A stretch of DNA of 64,000 nt, from contig NZ_CP128185.1 in assembly GCF_030316135.1 (NCBI RefSeq), forward strand, positions 1,736,001 to 1,800,000, in the 5' to 3' direction. The notes under the pieces were generated by a model. The model was not told where the DNA came from and did no database searches. It saw nothing but the letters and a program-made list of their open reading frames with translations. This document shows, in pieces, positions 9,765 to 17,268 of the stretch. The DNA is from Aliiglaciecola sp. LCG003. Its GTDB lineage: Bacteria > Pseudomonadota > Gammaproteobacteria > Enterobacterales > Alteromonadaceae. A program made the position numbers and the translations under genes. Each line of letters starts with the position of its first letter. Positions within the stretch are counted from its first letter, which is position 1.

Positions 9765-9809
9765 CCACCACCAATTTTTGTTTTCTGCTGTTTGGATGTT
9801 TGTGTTCAT
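9750..9809 (-). CDS. trpL: trp leader peptide with three consecutive Trp codons
   Basis: A 19-codon frame (ATG at 9809, TAG at 9750-9752) with asparagine-rich sequence and WWW at residues 13-15 (TGG codons at 9765-9773), ending HIPN. The tandem Trp codons lie directly upstream of attenuator region 1. This is the ribosome-stalling sensor of charged tRNA-Trp and controls the whole trp operon downstream. E. coli trpL has two Trp codons; here there are three. Confidence 0.93.
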   Translation of the reverse strand: MNTNIQTAENKNWWWHIPN

Positions 9810-9845
9810 ATTTATTAACTTGGGCTCAATTATCGTAAAGTCGAA

Positions 9846-9866
9846 AGATTAACGGTTAATTAATCT
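9846..9866. promoter_or_regulatory. Palindrome upstream of trpL (candidate operator)
   Basis: AGATTAA (9846-9852) and TTAATCT (9860-9866) form a perfect 7-bp inverted repeat around CGGTTAA, 37 bp upstream of the trpL start and between the divergent trp operon and rnm. Position and TTAA-rich symmetry would suit a TrpR-type operator, but it does not closely match the E. coli trp operator and I could not fix convincing -35/-10 boxes. Candidate only. Confidence 0.35.
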
Positions 9867-9975
9867 GATTATTTTTTGGTGTTTAACATATAATGCACCA
9901 GAGCCCCTATAGAAGAAAACAAATGGGCTGTTGTGTCAATAGATCAGGCTATAAAAAAGTTAAAATAATGGACCA

Positions 9976-10839
9976 ATGCGTTATATGATAGAACCTAAAA
10001 AAATCGACCTACATAGTCATAGTCATTATTCAGACGGGCATTTGTCGCCTGAAGAACTGCTGATGCGTGCGCATAATATGCAAGTAGATGTGTTGGCCCT
10101 GACAGATCATGACACTGTTCAAGGTATTGCAGAGTTGCTCGAATATCAGCAAGAGTACAAACGGGATTTGACCATAATTCCTGGCGTGGAAATTTCCACC
10201 TCTTGGCATGGTTTTGATATTCATATAGTGGGATTAAACGTCGATCATCAAGACAGTCTTTTGTTAGAAAGATTAGCTTGCCAATCCAAACGTAGGGAAG
10301 ATCGAGCATTAAAAATAGCTCACAAATTAGATAAAGCTGGCGTGCCTGGTATTTATGAAATTGCTAAGTCGCTGGCCGGAAAAGGCCAGATCACACGCGC
10401 TCACTTCGCTAGAGCGTTGATCAAGCAGCAAGCAGTGAGCGACATGGAGTCGGCCTTTAAAAAGTATTTAGGTAAAGGAAAGAAAGCCCATGTTAAGCCT
10501 GAATGGATCTCTTTTGAAGAAGCGATTCAATGGATTCAAGAAGCCGGTGGGCAAGCCGTATTAGCCCATCCTGGTCATTATGATATGACGGCTAAATGGT
10601 TACGTCGCTTGGTAGGTGAGTTTGCTGCGGCAAATGGCGACGGCATAGAAGCCAATCACCCCCATTTGGCTGCTACTAAGCGCCAATTGCTGGTGGAGTT
10701 AACATTGGAGCATAAGCTGCTTGCTTCCACTGGCTCAGATTTTCATTTTCCAAGTCGTTGGACTGAGTTGGGCAAAAATTTATCAGTTCCTGATAAGCTC
10801 ACACCGATTTGGCACAATTGGGCTAGCATTGCAGCGTAA
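9976..10839 (+). CDS. rnm: PHP-domain 5'-3' exoribonuclease (RNase AM, formerly YciV)
   Basis: A 287-residue PHP phosphoesterase. Metal-binding motifs appear in order: DLHSHSHYSDGH (about 11-22), LTDHD, PGVEIST, AHPGH near residue 197 and GSDFH near 258. In E. coli the orthologue matures the 5' ends of rRNA and has activity on short nucleotides. Its position divergent from trpL and upstream of yciO repeats the E. coli order, which supports the assignment. An internal ATG three codons in (9985) is an alternative start; a weak GGA lies before the first ATG. Confidence 0.92.
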   Translation: MRYMIEPKKIDLHSHSHYSDGHLSPEELLMRAHNMQVDVLALTDHDTVQGIAELLEYQQEYKRDLTIIPGVEISTSWHGFDIHIVGLNVDHQDSLLLERLACQSKRREDRALKIAHKLDKAGVPGIYEIAKSLAGKGQITRAHFARALIKQQAVSDMESAFKKYLGKGKKAHVKPEWISFEEAIQWIQEAGGQAVLAHPGHYDMTAKWLRRLVGEFAAANGDGIEANHPHLAATKRQLLVELTLEHKLLASTGSDFHFPSRWTELGKNLSVPDKLTPIWHNWASIAA

Positions 10840-10906
10840 GAAAAATCACATTTAGAATAGTTTTTAGTGCTGAATATCAGCCACACATACGGTTAAATAA
10901 GTTTTT

Positions 10907-11527
10907 ATGAGTCAGTATTTTTATATTCATCCAGATAATCCTCAGCAGCGTTTGTTACGTCAAGCGTGTGAAATTATTCGCAGTGGCGGTGTAGTGGTAT
11001 ATCCCACCGATTCAGGTTATGCCATTGGCTGCCAGATGGATGATAAAAACGCCCTTGAGCAGTTGTGTCGAATTCGTCAAATTGGCAAAGATCATAACTT
11101 TACTCTGATGTGCCGTGACATGTCAGAGCTTTCTATATATGCACGGGTAGATAACACTGCATTCAGGCTGATTAAAAATAATACCCCAGGGCCTTACACC
11201 TTTATTTTGAAGGCGACCAAAGAAGTCCCTAAGCGATTACAGAATCCAAAGCGTAAAACTATCGGTATCCGGGTGCCCAACAATGCCATTGCCTTGCAAT
11301 TGTTAGAGGAGCTTGGCGAGCCATTAATGTCAACTACGTTGATTTTACCCGGCGAAACTCAAGCTGAATTCGACCCTGATGATATTAGAGATAAATTAGA
11401 GCGTCAGGTTGAGCTTATCATCAATGGTGGTTATCTGGGCGAGCAACCTACTACGGTAATTGATATGTCCGAAGGTGATGTGGTGATTATTCGTGAAGGA
11501 AGTGGTGATAGCAGCGTGTTTGGTTAA
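10907..11527 (+). CDS. yciO: YciO, Sua5/YciO/YrdC family protein
   Basis: A 206-residue YrdC-fold protein. It shows GGVVVYPTDSGYAIGC near the N-terminus, the dsRNA/nucleotide-binding KDHNFTLMCRDMSEL segment, GPYTFILKATKEVPKRL and IGIRVPNN. Sua5/YrdC homologues make threonylcarbamoyl-AMP; whether YciO shares that activity in vivo is uncertain. It follows rnm in the conserved rnm-yciO order and precedes scpA by 6 bp, so it is probably part of the scpAB-rluB transcript. Confidence 0.95.
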   Translation: MSQYFYIHPDNPQQRLLRQACEIIRSGGVVVYPTDSGYAIGCQMDDKNALEQLCRIRQIGKDHNFTLMCRDMSELSIYARVDNTAFRLIKNNTPGPYTFILKATKEVPKRLQNPKRKTIGIRVPNNAIALQLLEELGEPLMSTTLILPGETQAEFDPDDIRDKLERQVELIINGGYLGEQPTTVIDMSEGDVVIIREGSGDSSVFG

Positions 11528-11533
11528 TTATTA

Positions 11534-12388
11534 ATGAAAGATACACAAGCACCTAAAGCGCCTATCCAGCAACCTTTGCCTTTGGCGTTCGTCAACGGCG
11601 AAGCTATGTTGGTCAAGCCGGAGGATCTATATATTCCGCCGGATGCACTGGAAGTTATTCTCGAAGCGTTCGAGGGGCCATTGGATTTATTGTTGTATCT
11701 TATCCGTAAGCACAAGTTTGATATTGTTAATCTACCGATTTTGCAAATTACCCAGCAATATATGCAATATGTAGAAGTGATGAAAGACTTAAAGCTAGAA
11801 TTGGCAGCTGAATATTTATTGATGGCGGCTATTTTAGCTGAAGTGAAATCGCGATTATTGTTACCTAAACGACCTGATGCTGAGGATGAAGAAGATGATC
11901 CTCGGGCAGAGTTGATAAGACGTTTACAAGAATATGAGGCGATTAAACTAGCCGCGCAGGAGATGGACGGCTTACCTCGGTTGGAAAGAGATGTGTTTGT
12001 TGCCCATGGGGTGCCCAGTGACAGTGTTGAACCTATCAAGATCCAACCGCAGGTTAATCTACAAGATGTGGTGTTGGCTTTTCAGTCCGTGCTTAAAAAG
12101 GTCAAAGCCTTCGAGCATCATCAAATCGCTCGAGAAGCGTTGTCGACCCGTGAGCGGATGAGTAAAATTCTGCAGCAATTGAGCAGTGATGGATTTAGCG
12201 ATTTTGAATTGTTGTTTACGGTGGATGAAGGAAAAGCGGGTGTGGTGGTGTCCTTTTTAGCCATTCTCGAGTTAGTTAAAGAACAGCTGGTGGAATTGGT
12301 GCAGGCCCACCCTCTGAGTCAAATACACCTTAAACTGCGCAGCATGAGTGACAGTGACGATACAGGTGAAGCTCTATGGCAAAGTTAA
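11534..12388 (+). CDS. scpA: Segregation and condensation protein A (kleisin)
   Basis: A 284-residue ScpA kleisin, the subunit that bridges the Smc dimer and binds ScpB. Landmarks are FEGPLDLLLYLIRKHKFDIVNLPI near residue 45 and EYLLMAAILAEVKSRLLLP, followed by an acidic linker (AEDEEDDPRAEL) and a C-terminal winged helix (ELLFTVDEGKAGVVVSFLAILELVK). The N-terminal 30 residues ahead of the core are somewhat long. It overlaps scpB by 13 bp, which fits coupled expression of the two partners. Confidence 0.95.
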   Translation: MKDTQAPKAPIQQPLPLAFVNGEAMLVKPEDLYIPPDALEVILEAFEGPLDLLLYLIRKHKFDIVNLPILQITQQYMQYVEVMKDLKLELAAEYLLMAAILAEVKSRLLLPKRPDAEDEEDDPRAELIRRLQEYEAIKLAAQEMDGLPRLERDVFVAHGVPSDSVEPIKIQPQVNLQDVVLAFQSVLKKVKAFEHHQIAREALSTRERMSKILQQLSSDGFSDFELLFTVDEGKAGVVVSFLAILELVKEQLVELVQAHPLSQIHLKLRSMSDSDDTGEALWQS

Positions 12389-13041
12389 CCGATGTGCAAT
12401 TAAAACAGTTAGTTGAAGCGGCGATTTTTGTTGCCGATGAGCCACTGACCAAAGAAAAACTGCAGGAGAGTGTGCTTGAAGGTCTCAAAATATCAAAAAA
12501 GCGTCTAGCGGACGCCTTAGCTGAATTGGTGCTGGATTACGCGCCTCGGGGTGTGCAGTTGGTAGAAGTTGCCTCAGGTTATCGATTTCAATCCATGGAC
12601 AGCTTGAGCCCTTGGTTGAGTAAACTTCGGAATGAGCAGGCGCCACGGTATTCCCGCGCTTTGTTAGAAACCTTGTCGCTGATTGCCTATCGACAACCCA
12701 TTACCCGTGGCGAGATAGAAGATGTGCGTGGCGTAGCGGTTAGTAGTCACACTATTAAGACCCTGACAGAACGTAGCTGGATTAAAGCTGTCGGGCATAA
12801 AGAGGTACCCGGAAGGCCAACTTTATATGCTACAACTAAAGAGTTTTTAGATTACTTTTCATTACAAAGTCTAGCTGATTTGCCGCCGATGCAAAACTTC
12901 GAAATGCTGTCAGACTCTCTCGAAACAGAGTCAGAAAAACAGTCTTTACCAGCAGAGCAAGCTACAATCATACAGGACTTAGATCCCAGTCAACCTGCTG
13001 TGATAGCAGAGACAGACATAAACAAAGAGCATTTACACTAA
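12376..13041 (+). CDS. scpB: Segregation and condensation protein B
   Basis: A 221-residue ScpB made of two winged-helix domains. The first covers about 1-80 ([14 protein letters not shown]) and the second about 85-170, with the conserved [23 protein letters not shown] and [16 protein letters not shown] segments. The last 45 residues are an acidic, low-complexity tail. It binds ScpA in the Smc condensin complex. It overlaps scpA by 13 bp and rluB by 1 bp (TAATG). Confidence 0.95.
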   Translation: MAKLTDVQLKQLVEAAIFVADEPLTKEKLQESVLEGLKISKKRLADALAELVLDYAPRGVQLVEVASGYRFQSMDSLSPWLSKLRNEQAPRYSRALLETLSLIAYRQPITRGEIEDVRGVAVSSHTIKTLTERSWIKAVGHKEVPGRPTLYATTKEFLDYFSLQSLADLPPMQNFEMLSDSLETESEKQSLPAEQATIIQDLDPSQPAVIAETDINKEHLH

Positions 13042-13895
13042 TGAGTGAAAAATTACAAAAAGTGCTGGCTAATGCCGGTAAAGGTTCTCGTCGCGAGATG
13101 GAGAAATGGATAGAGCAAGGGCGTATTTCGGTTAACGGTACCCTCGCCACTTTGGGCGATCGAGTGGAAGTTACCGATCAGATTCGGATCGATGGACACT
13201 TGTTGTCAATTCAGCAAGAAAAACCGGTCTGCCGAGTGCTGATGTATAACAAGCCAGAAGGTGAATTATGTAGCCGTAAAGATCCTGAAGGTCGTTCGAC
13301 GGTTTTTGATCGTCTACCCAAAATACAACATGGCCGCTGGATTGCGGTAGGCCGTTTGGATATCAACACCAGTGGATTATTATTGTTTACCAATGATGGT
13401 GAGCTTGCCAATCGATTGATGCATCCTAAGCATGAAGTGCAGCGGGAATACGCCGTTCGTGTATTTGGCGAAGTCGACAACAGTATGGTAAATAAGCTTA
13501 AAAAAGGCGTTGAGCTTGAAGATGGCATGGCTAAGTTTACCACTATCGCTCGTCGCCCTGGAGATGACGAAAGTCTGAATACTTGGTTCAACGTGACCTT
13601 ATCTGAAGGACGTAACCGAGAAGTGCGCCGTTTATGGGAATCACAAGGCGTACAGGTGAGCCGCCTAATTCGAGTCAATTACGGTGGCCTAGAGTTGCAT
13701 AAGCGCTTACCACAGGGCGGGTGGATGGAATTAGAGCTGCCAGAACTCAATACCTTGCGTAAATCAGTCCAGTTGCCCTATGAAACTGAAAGTCTGGTCA
13801 ACGAAAAGCGTAATAAATTAGATCATGTGAGGATCAGTCGTATGCGCCGTTCCGTAAAAAAACACAAAGTGAATAGCAAACGTAAAGCTGACTAG
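13041..13895 (+). CDS. rluB: 23S rRNA pseudouridine(2605) synthase RluB
   Basis: A 284-residue enzyme with an N-terminal S4 RNA-binding domain (about 1-60) and an RsuA-type pseudouridine synthase domain. The catalytic aspartate is D107 in [17 protein letters not shown]. The C-terminal extension is strongly basic ([14 protein letters not shown]), as usual in RluB. The one-base overlap with scpB and the scpA-scpB-rluB order are conserved in many proteobacteria. A rho-independent terminator follows 25 bp downstream. Confidence 0.95.
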   Translation: MSEKLQKVLANAGKGSRREMEKWIEQGRISVNGTLATLGDRVEVTDQIRIDGHLLSIQQEKPVCRVLMYNKPEGELCSRKDPEGRSTVFDRLPKIQHGRWIAVGRLDINTSGLLLFTNDGELANRLMHPKHEVQREYAVRVFGEVDNSMVNKLKKGVELEDGMAKFTTIARRPGDDESLNTWFNVTLSEGRNREVRRLWESQGVQVSRLIRVNYGGLELHKRLPQGGWMELELPELNTLRKSVQLPYETESLVNEKRNKLDHVRISRMRRSVKKHKVNSKRKAD

Positions 13896-13920
13896 TTATC
13901 TACTGATTATCCCAGACATA

Positions 13921-13955
13921 AAAATCCCGTCACTGTCGTAGACGGGATTTTTTTG
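13921..13955 (+). terminator. Rho-independent terminator after rluB
   Basis: AAAATCCCGTC (13921-13931) pairs perfectly with GACGGGATTTT (13941-13951) around a 9-nt loop, followed by further Ts. It lies between the convergent rluB and the MAPEG gene and also has a T-run on the minus strand, so it may serve both. Confidence 0.9.
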
Positions 13956-13975
13956 ATTGTAGGGGAACACAAAGG

Positions 13976-14359
13976 CTAGATTGAAATAACCAGTAAGCCA
14001 ATAGAGCAGATGAAACCCACTAGCCAAACAACACTTCTGAGTACATGAATATTGAACCAATAACAAAATGCATAGATGGTACGGGCAATAATAAACGTGA
14101 TGGCTAGATATTGGGCAATGTCGCCCACTTGATGGGTTACAATAGCAGCAAGTGCCCCAGGGGTGAACATGATCAGCGCTTCAAAACTGTTTTCATGCAC
14201 CGCTTTTGCTCGTCCACCAAATCCGCTGAGTTGACTCTGTTGGGCCCGCGGATGGCGGTTGTCGTAGCCCCCTTGTTGATTCATTGCAACGGCAAGTGGT
14301 GCTTTGAATAATATCGGCATGATTGTCGCTATTGCCAGGCAGATTAGAATTGTGGTCAT
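13976..14359 (-). CDS. MAPEG family membrane protein
   Basis: A 127-residue integral membrane protein with four predicted membrane segments. It carries the MAPEG pattern: R/Q-rich loop after the first helix (HPRAQQSQLSGFGGRAKAVHENSFEALIMF), the HENSFE motif, and the later ARTIYAFCYW segment. MAPEG proteins are glutathione- and eicosanoid-related in eukaryotes; the bacterial members of this short type have no settled substrate. It is monocistronic and convergent with rluB. Confidence 0.9.
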   Translation of the reverse strand: MTTILICLAIATIMPILFKAPLAVAMNQQGGYDNRHPRAQQSQLSGFGGRAKAVHENSFEALIMFTPGALAAIVTHQVGDIAQYLAITFIIARTIYAFCYWFNIHVLRSVVWLVGFICSIGLLVISI

Positions 14360-14727
14360 AATTTTCCTTAATCTAGTAAAATAGCTAGTTTGATTCAGGG
14401 TTAACCTGAGTAACTCAATGAGATAAAACCAATGGTTATGTTAGTAGTAACCCATCGGCTTTATTATGGATCATATTCAGCTACTCTAATACTATCCTCA
14501 ATGTAGAACAACATATTCATTTTTAAAGGAATTCTATATTTAAATCATGGTAAAGCTTGGTTGAGCATTAACCTTTGGGCAGGATTAATTATGTGTGCAG
14601 TTTGGTGAATAAAAAATGGCTGCCTTTAGACAACAATAAATGTTGAATAGACAGCCTAATGGCAGGGATATAACTCAGACCACTAATTTGGCTTAGCAAT
14701 CGTTAAGAATGTAGTGCGTGGGACGTC
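14360..14727. other. Intergenic stretch without genes
   Basis: AT-rich spacer upstream of the MAPEG gene and downstream of the lipoprotein gene. The only structure I see is the imperfect hairpin at 14618-14656. No open frame with a ribosome-binding site is evident. Confidence 0.5.
14618..14656 (-). terminator. Imperfect hairpin with T-run after the VNG-repeat lipoprotein gene
   Basis: On the minus strand GGCTG pairs with CAGCC and TCAACA with TGTTG around a TTTAT loop, with mismatches between the two stems. It is followed by ATTTTTTATT. It lies about 70 bp past the stop of the lipoprotein gene and plausibly ends its transcript. Confidence 0.5.
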
Positions 14728-15405
14728 TTATTCACCGTATTCAATGCTGACTTTTTTAAGCAATTGAGCATCGTCAATTTGTAATTCTACTTCTTGTCTT
14801 AAAATGATCTGACCATCAATAATCACGCCATTTTCAATTTTTAAAACGGGCAGGGTGCGAGGGGCTTTGCGTTGATTTCGGGTATAAAAGATTATGTCAC
14901 CTTGAATTTGTGAACCATCTTTGAGAATAATATCGCCATTGTACGTAGTGGTGTTGCCTGAAACGATAACGCCTGATAATTCGATGACGCCGTTGACATT
15001 CTCCACGTCACCGTCCACCCGAGAATGACTCGTTAGCCGAATACTGCCATTAACCGTTTCAACCGGACCTTGACTGTGAAAGTCTTGCTGGGCTTCTATA
15101 TCTCCATTAACTGTTTTGGCACTTTTAACGGTAACGTATTGACCCATGTCAATATCACCATTGACTGTGTCTACATTCCTAGCATTGACTGAATCAGCTA
15201 AATTGATGCTGCCATTAACTGAGCTTACGTTTGAAACGTGTTTGCCTTGGGATACATCAAGACCACCAAAAATACTACTTACGCCGTTTCCGTGGGTGTC
15301 ATCGCTATCATTACCAACATGGATAATACAAGCAGAAACAGAAAGAACTGCGGCACTGATGATGGCGGCTTTGCTGATTGATTTTATTAAGAATGAAGTT
15401 GACAT
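14728..15405 (-). CDS. Lipoprotein built from 18-19-residue VNG repeats (beta-helix/bactofilin-like)
   Basis: A 225-residue protein with a lipobox (LSVSAC, Cys26) and a short polar linker, then at least six tandem repeats of about 18-19 residues. Each is centred on V/Y-N-G-x-I (positions 63, 81, 99, 118, 137 and 155), with further degenerate GxI rungs after that. Such even spacing predicts a short right- or left-handed beta-solenoid, as in bactofilins and polymer-forming or DUF4097-type proteins. It would be anchored in the envelope. I recognise no catalytic residues. It is monocistronic; a hairpin with a T-run follows it. Confidence 0.75.
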   Translation of the reverse strand: MSTSFLIKSISKAAIISAAVLSVSACIIHVGNDSDDTHGNGVSSIFGGLDVSQGKHVSNVSSVNGSINLADSVNARNVDTVNGDIDMGQYVTVKSAKTVNGDIEAQQDFHSQGPVETVNGSIRLTSHSRVDGDVENVNGVIELSGVIVSGNTTTYNGDIILKDGSQIQGDIIFYTRNQRKAPRTLPVLKIENGVIIDGQIILRQEVELQIDDAQLLKKVSIEYGE

Positions 15406-15573
15406 TGTGTTCCCAAATCGTGATAAGTGTTGTTGAATTTAATTTAGATACTTTCACTTTAGCAGGACTCGGGCCAACTCTTAACATATTGAAATAAATA
15501 GATAAATTGTTGACACATGGCAAAGTGACAAAGTTGAATTAGTCAATCCAACGAACTTTTAGGTATTTAGACT

Positions 15574-16248
15574 TCAGATCTTGGTTATTTCAGCCTCCAA
15601 ACTAGCTGGTCTGTTAGTTGCGTCAGAATAGCTTTGATTAAACAACGAAATGTGTGGGTAAGCCTGACTGACGGCATCGAATATCTTCTCTACCGGCATC
15701 TCAGCAAAGCTGCCATGATCGGTCACATACTCCATATGCTTGTCACCCGATTGAGTGAAAGAGTGAAACAAGGAATCAGACTTTCCATCAAAATTCAGTG
15801 GCTGAATGTTGAACTTTTCACAGAGTGTGTGATTAAAAACAGGTGTGCATTTCACCCATTTATCATGCATATAAATTTCCGCGTAGCCATGCATAACAAA
15901 CAAATCAGTTTTTAACCAATCGATCAATTTGGGGCTAGAAAGGTGGTTGCGTACATCCCCCAATCCTATCCGAGCGGGAATTCCTAGTGCACGACTAACG
16001 GCAACCAATAAAGCGGACTTAGGTATGCAGTAGGCGCTATCATGTGTCGCGGCATAACTGGCTTTTAGTGCCTCGACGCCATCGCTAAAAGTGTAGGGAT
16101 TGTAGGCAATGTTGTCACGAATTAAATAATAAGCGGCAATAATTTTTTGATAGGGATCAGGCTCTTCAATACTTGAGATTAGAGACTGTATTGATGGATG
16201 AGAGTAATTAAAATATTCATTTTCTTGGAGATATTGAGAAAGATTCAA
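15574..16248 (-). CDS. Transglutaminase-like domain protein, catalytic Asp not conserved
   Basis: A 224-residue cytoplasmic protein with a transglutaminase core. C74 lies in SAYCIPKSALLVAVSRALGIPARI and H120 in FVMHGYAEIYM. The third triad position, normally an Asp after the tryptophan strand, reads WVKCTPVFN with Thr135 instead of Asp. Members with this TP(V/A)FN signature exist in the broader family, so this may be a subfamily feature rather than damage. Substrate unknown; protease or amidase activity on peptides is possible. The gene is monocistronic. Confidence 0.8.
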   Translation of the reverse strand: MNLSQYLQENEYFNYSHPSIQSLISSIEEPDPYQKIIAAYYLIRDNIAYNPYTFSDGVEALKASYAATHDSAYCIPKSALLVAVSRALGIPARIGLGDVRNHLSSPKLIDWLKTDLFVMHGYAEIYMHDKWVKCTPVFNHTLCEKFNIQPLNFDGKSDSLFHSFTQSGDKHMEYVTDHGSFAEMPVEKIFDAVSQAYPHISLFNQSYSDATNRPASLEAEITKI

Positions 16249-16334
16249 AACTTGGATCTCGAGTTGATTTTACACTGAGATCCAAGCATAACGGTTAAGT
16301 TAAATAGATAACAATAATTATAATTTATACTCTA

Positions 16335-17234
16335 TTATTTGTTATTTTTAGCCAGTAGGGTAATTAGGCTAGAGGTATCAAATCTCCCCCCACCATTAGC
16401 CTGTACTTGGCTATAGAATTGATCGACCAAGGCCGTAACTGGCAGATGTGCTCCGACAATACGTGCTTGGTCCAGCACTATGCCAAGATCTTTACGCATC
16501 CAATCTACGGCGAAACCAAAGTCGAATTTATTATCTACCATGGTGTGCGCGCGGTTTTCCATTTGCCATGATTGAGCAGCCCCTTTAGAAATTACCTCTA
16601 CTACGGCGTTGGGATCTAATCCGCTTTGTGTGGCAAAGTGCATAGCTTCTGATAATCCTTGCACAATCCCTGCGATGCATATTTGGTTAACCATCTTACT
16701 AAGTTGACCGTAGCCAACAGGCCCTAAGCGCTTTTGCATCTTAGCATAACAGTCAATTAATGATTCAACCTTGGTGTAGTCTTGTGGCTCACCACCTACC
16801 ATTACCGTGAGTTGGCCATTCTCTGCGCCAGCTTGACCACCTGATACGGGTGCATCTATGAAAGCAATGTGAGTTTTGGCAGCAATCTCAGCAAGTTCAA
16901 TGGCCACGGTCGCAGAGGTGGTGGTATGATCTACGAAAGTGCTTCCCTTTGGCATGGTTTGAAATGCCCCATTTTCAGCGGTTGTCACCGAGCGAAGATC
17001 ATCATCATTACCCACGCAGGCAAACACGACCTGTTGATCCTGTGCTGCAAGGGCTGGGGTTGCAGCAAGCTTACCGCCATATTGCGCCACCCACTTTTCG
17101 GCCTTCTCAACGGTACGATTGTATACGGTGACGTTGTGACCTGCTTTAGCAAGGTAGCCCGCCATGGGATAACCCATTACGCCTAAGCCGATAAAAGCAA
17201 TATTTTTTGCTTGATTGTTAGTAGTCACATTCAC
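16335..17234 (-). CDS. NAD(P)-dependent beta-hydroxyacid dehydrogenase (3-hydroxyisobutyrate / tartronate-semialdehyde reductase family)
   Basis: A 299-residue member of the 3-hydroxyisobutyrate dehydrogenase superfamily. The Rossmann motif IGLGVMGYPMAGYLAKAGH lies at 15-33, the substrate-binding motif DAPVSGGQAGA near 128-137, and the catalytic lysine is K180 in SKMVNQI. Substrates in the family include 3-hydroxyisobutyrate, tartronate semialdehyde and succinic semialdehyde; the sequence alone does not choose. It lies 35 bp after the glutamate-synthase-like gene on the same strand and may be co-transcribed with it. Confidence 0.9.
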   Translation of the reverse strand: MNVTTNNQAKNIAFIGLGVMGYPMAGYLAKAGHNVTVYNRTVEKAEKWVAQYGGKLAATPALAAQDQQVVFACVGNDDDLRSVTTAENGAFQTMPKGSTFVDHTTTSATVAIELAEIAAKTHIAFIDAPVSGGQAGAENGQLTVMVGGEPQDYTKVESLIDCYAKMQKRLGPVGYGQLSKMVNQICIAGIVQGLSEAMHFATQSGLDPNAVVEVISKGAAQSWQMENRAHTMVDNKFDFGFAVDWMRKDLGIVLDQARIVGAHLPVTALVDQFYSQVQANGGGRFDTSSLITLLAKNNK

Positions 17235-17268
17235 CTCATTTAATTTTCTGTTGGTCTATTGTTAGTTT

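Noticed and set aside
11524-12039. A 171-codon open frame on the minus strand opposite scpA
   Set aside because: It lies wholly against a well-supported kleisin gene, has serine/asparagine-rich shadow composition and no family motif.
13211-13678. A 155-codon open frame on the minus strand opposite rluB
   Set aside because: Antisense to the conserved pseudouridine synthase core; composition is that of a reverse-frame shadow.
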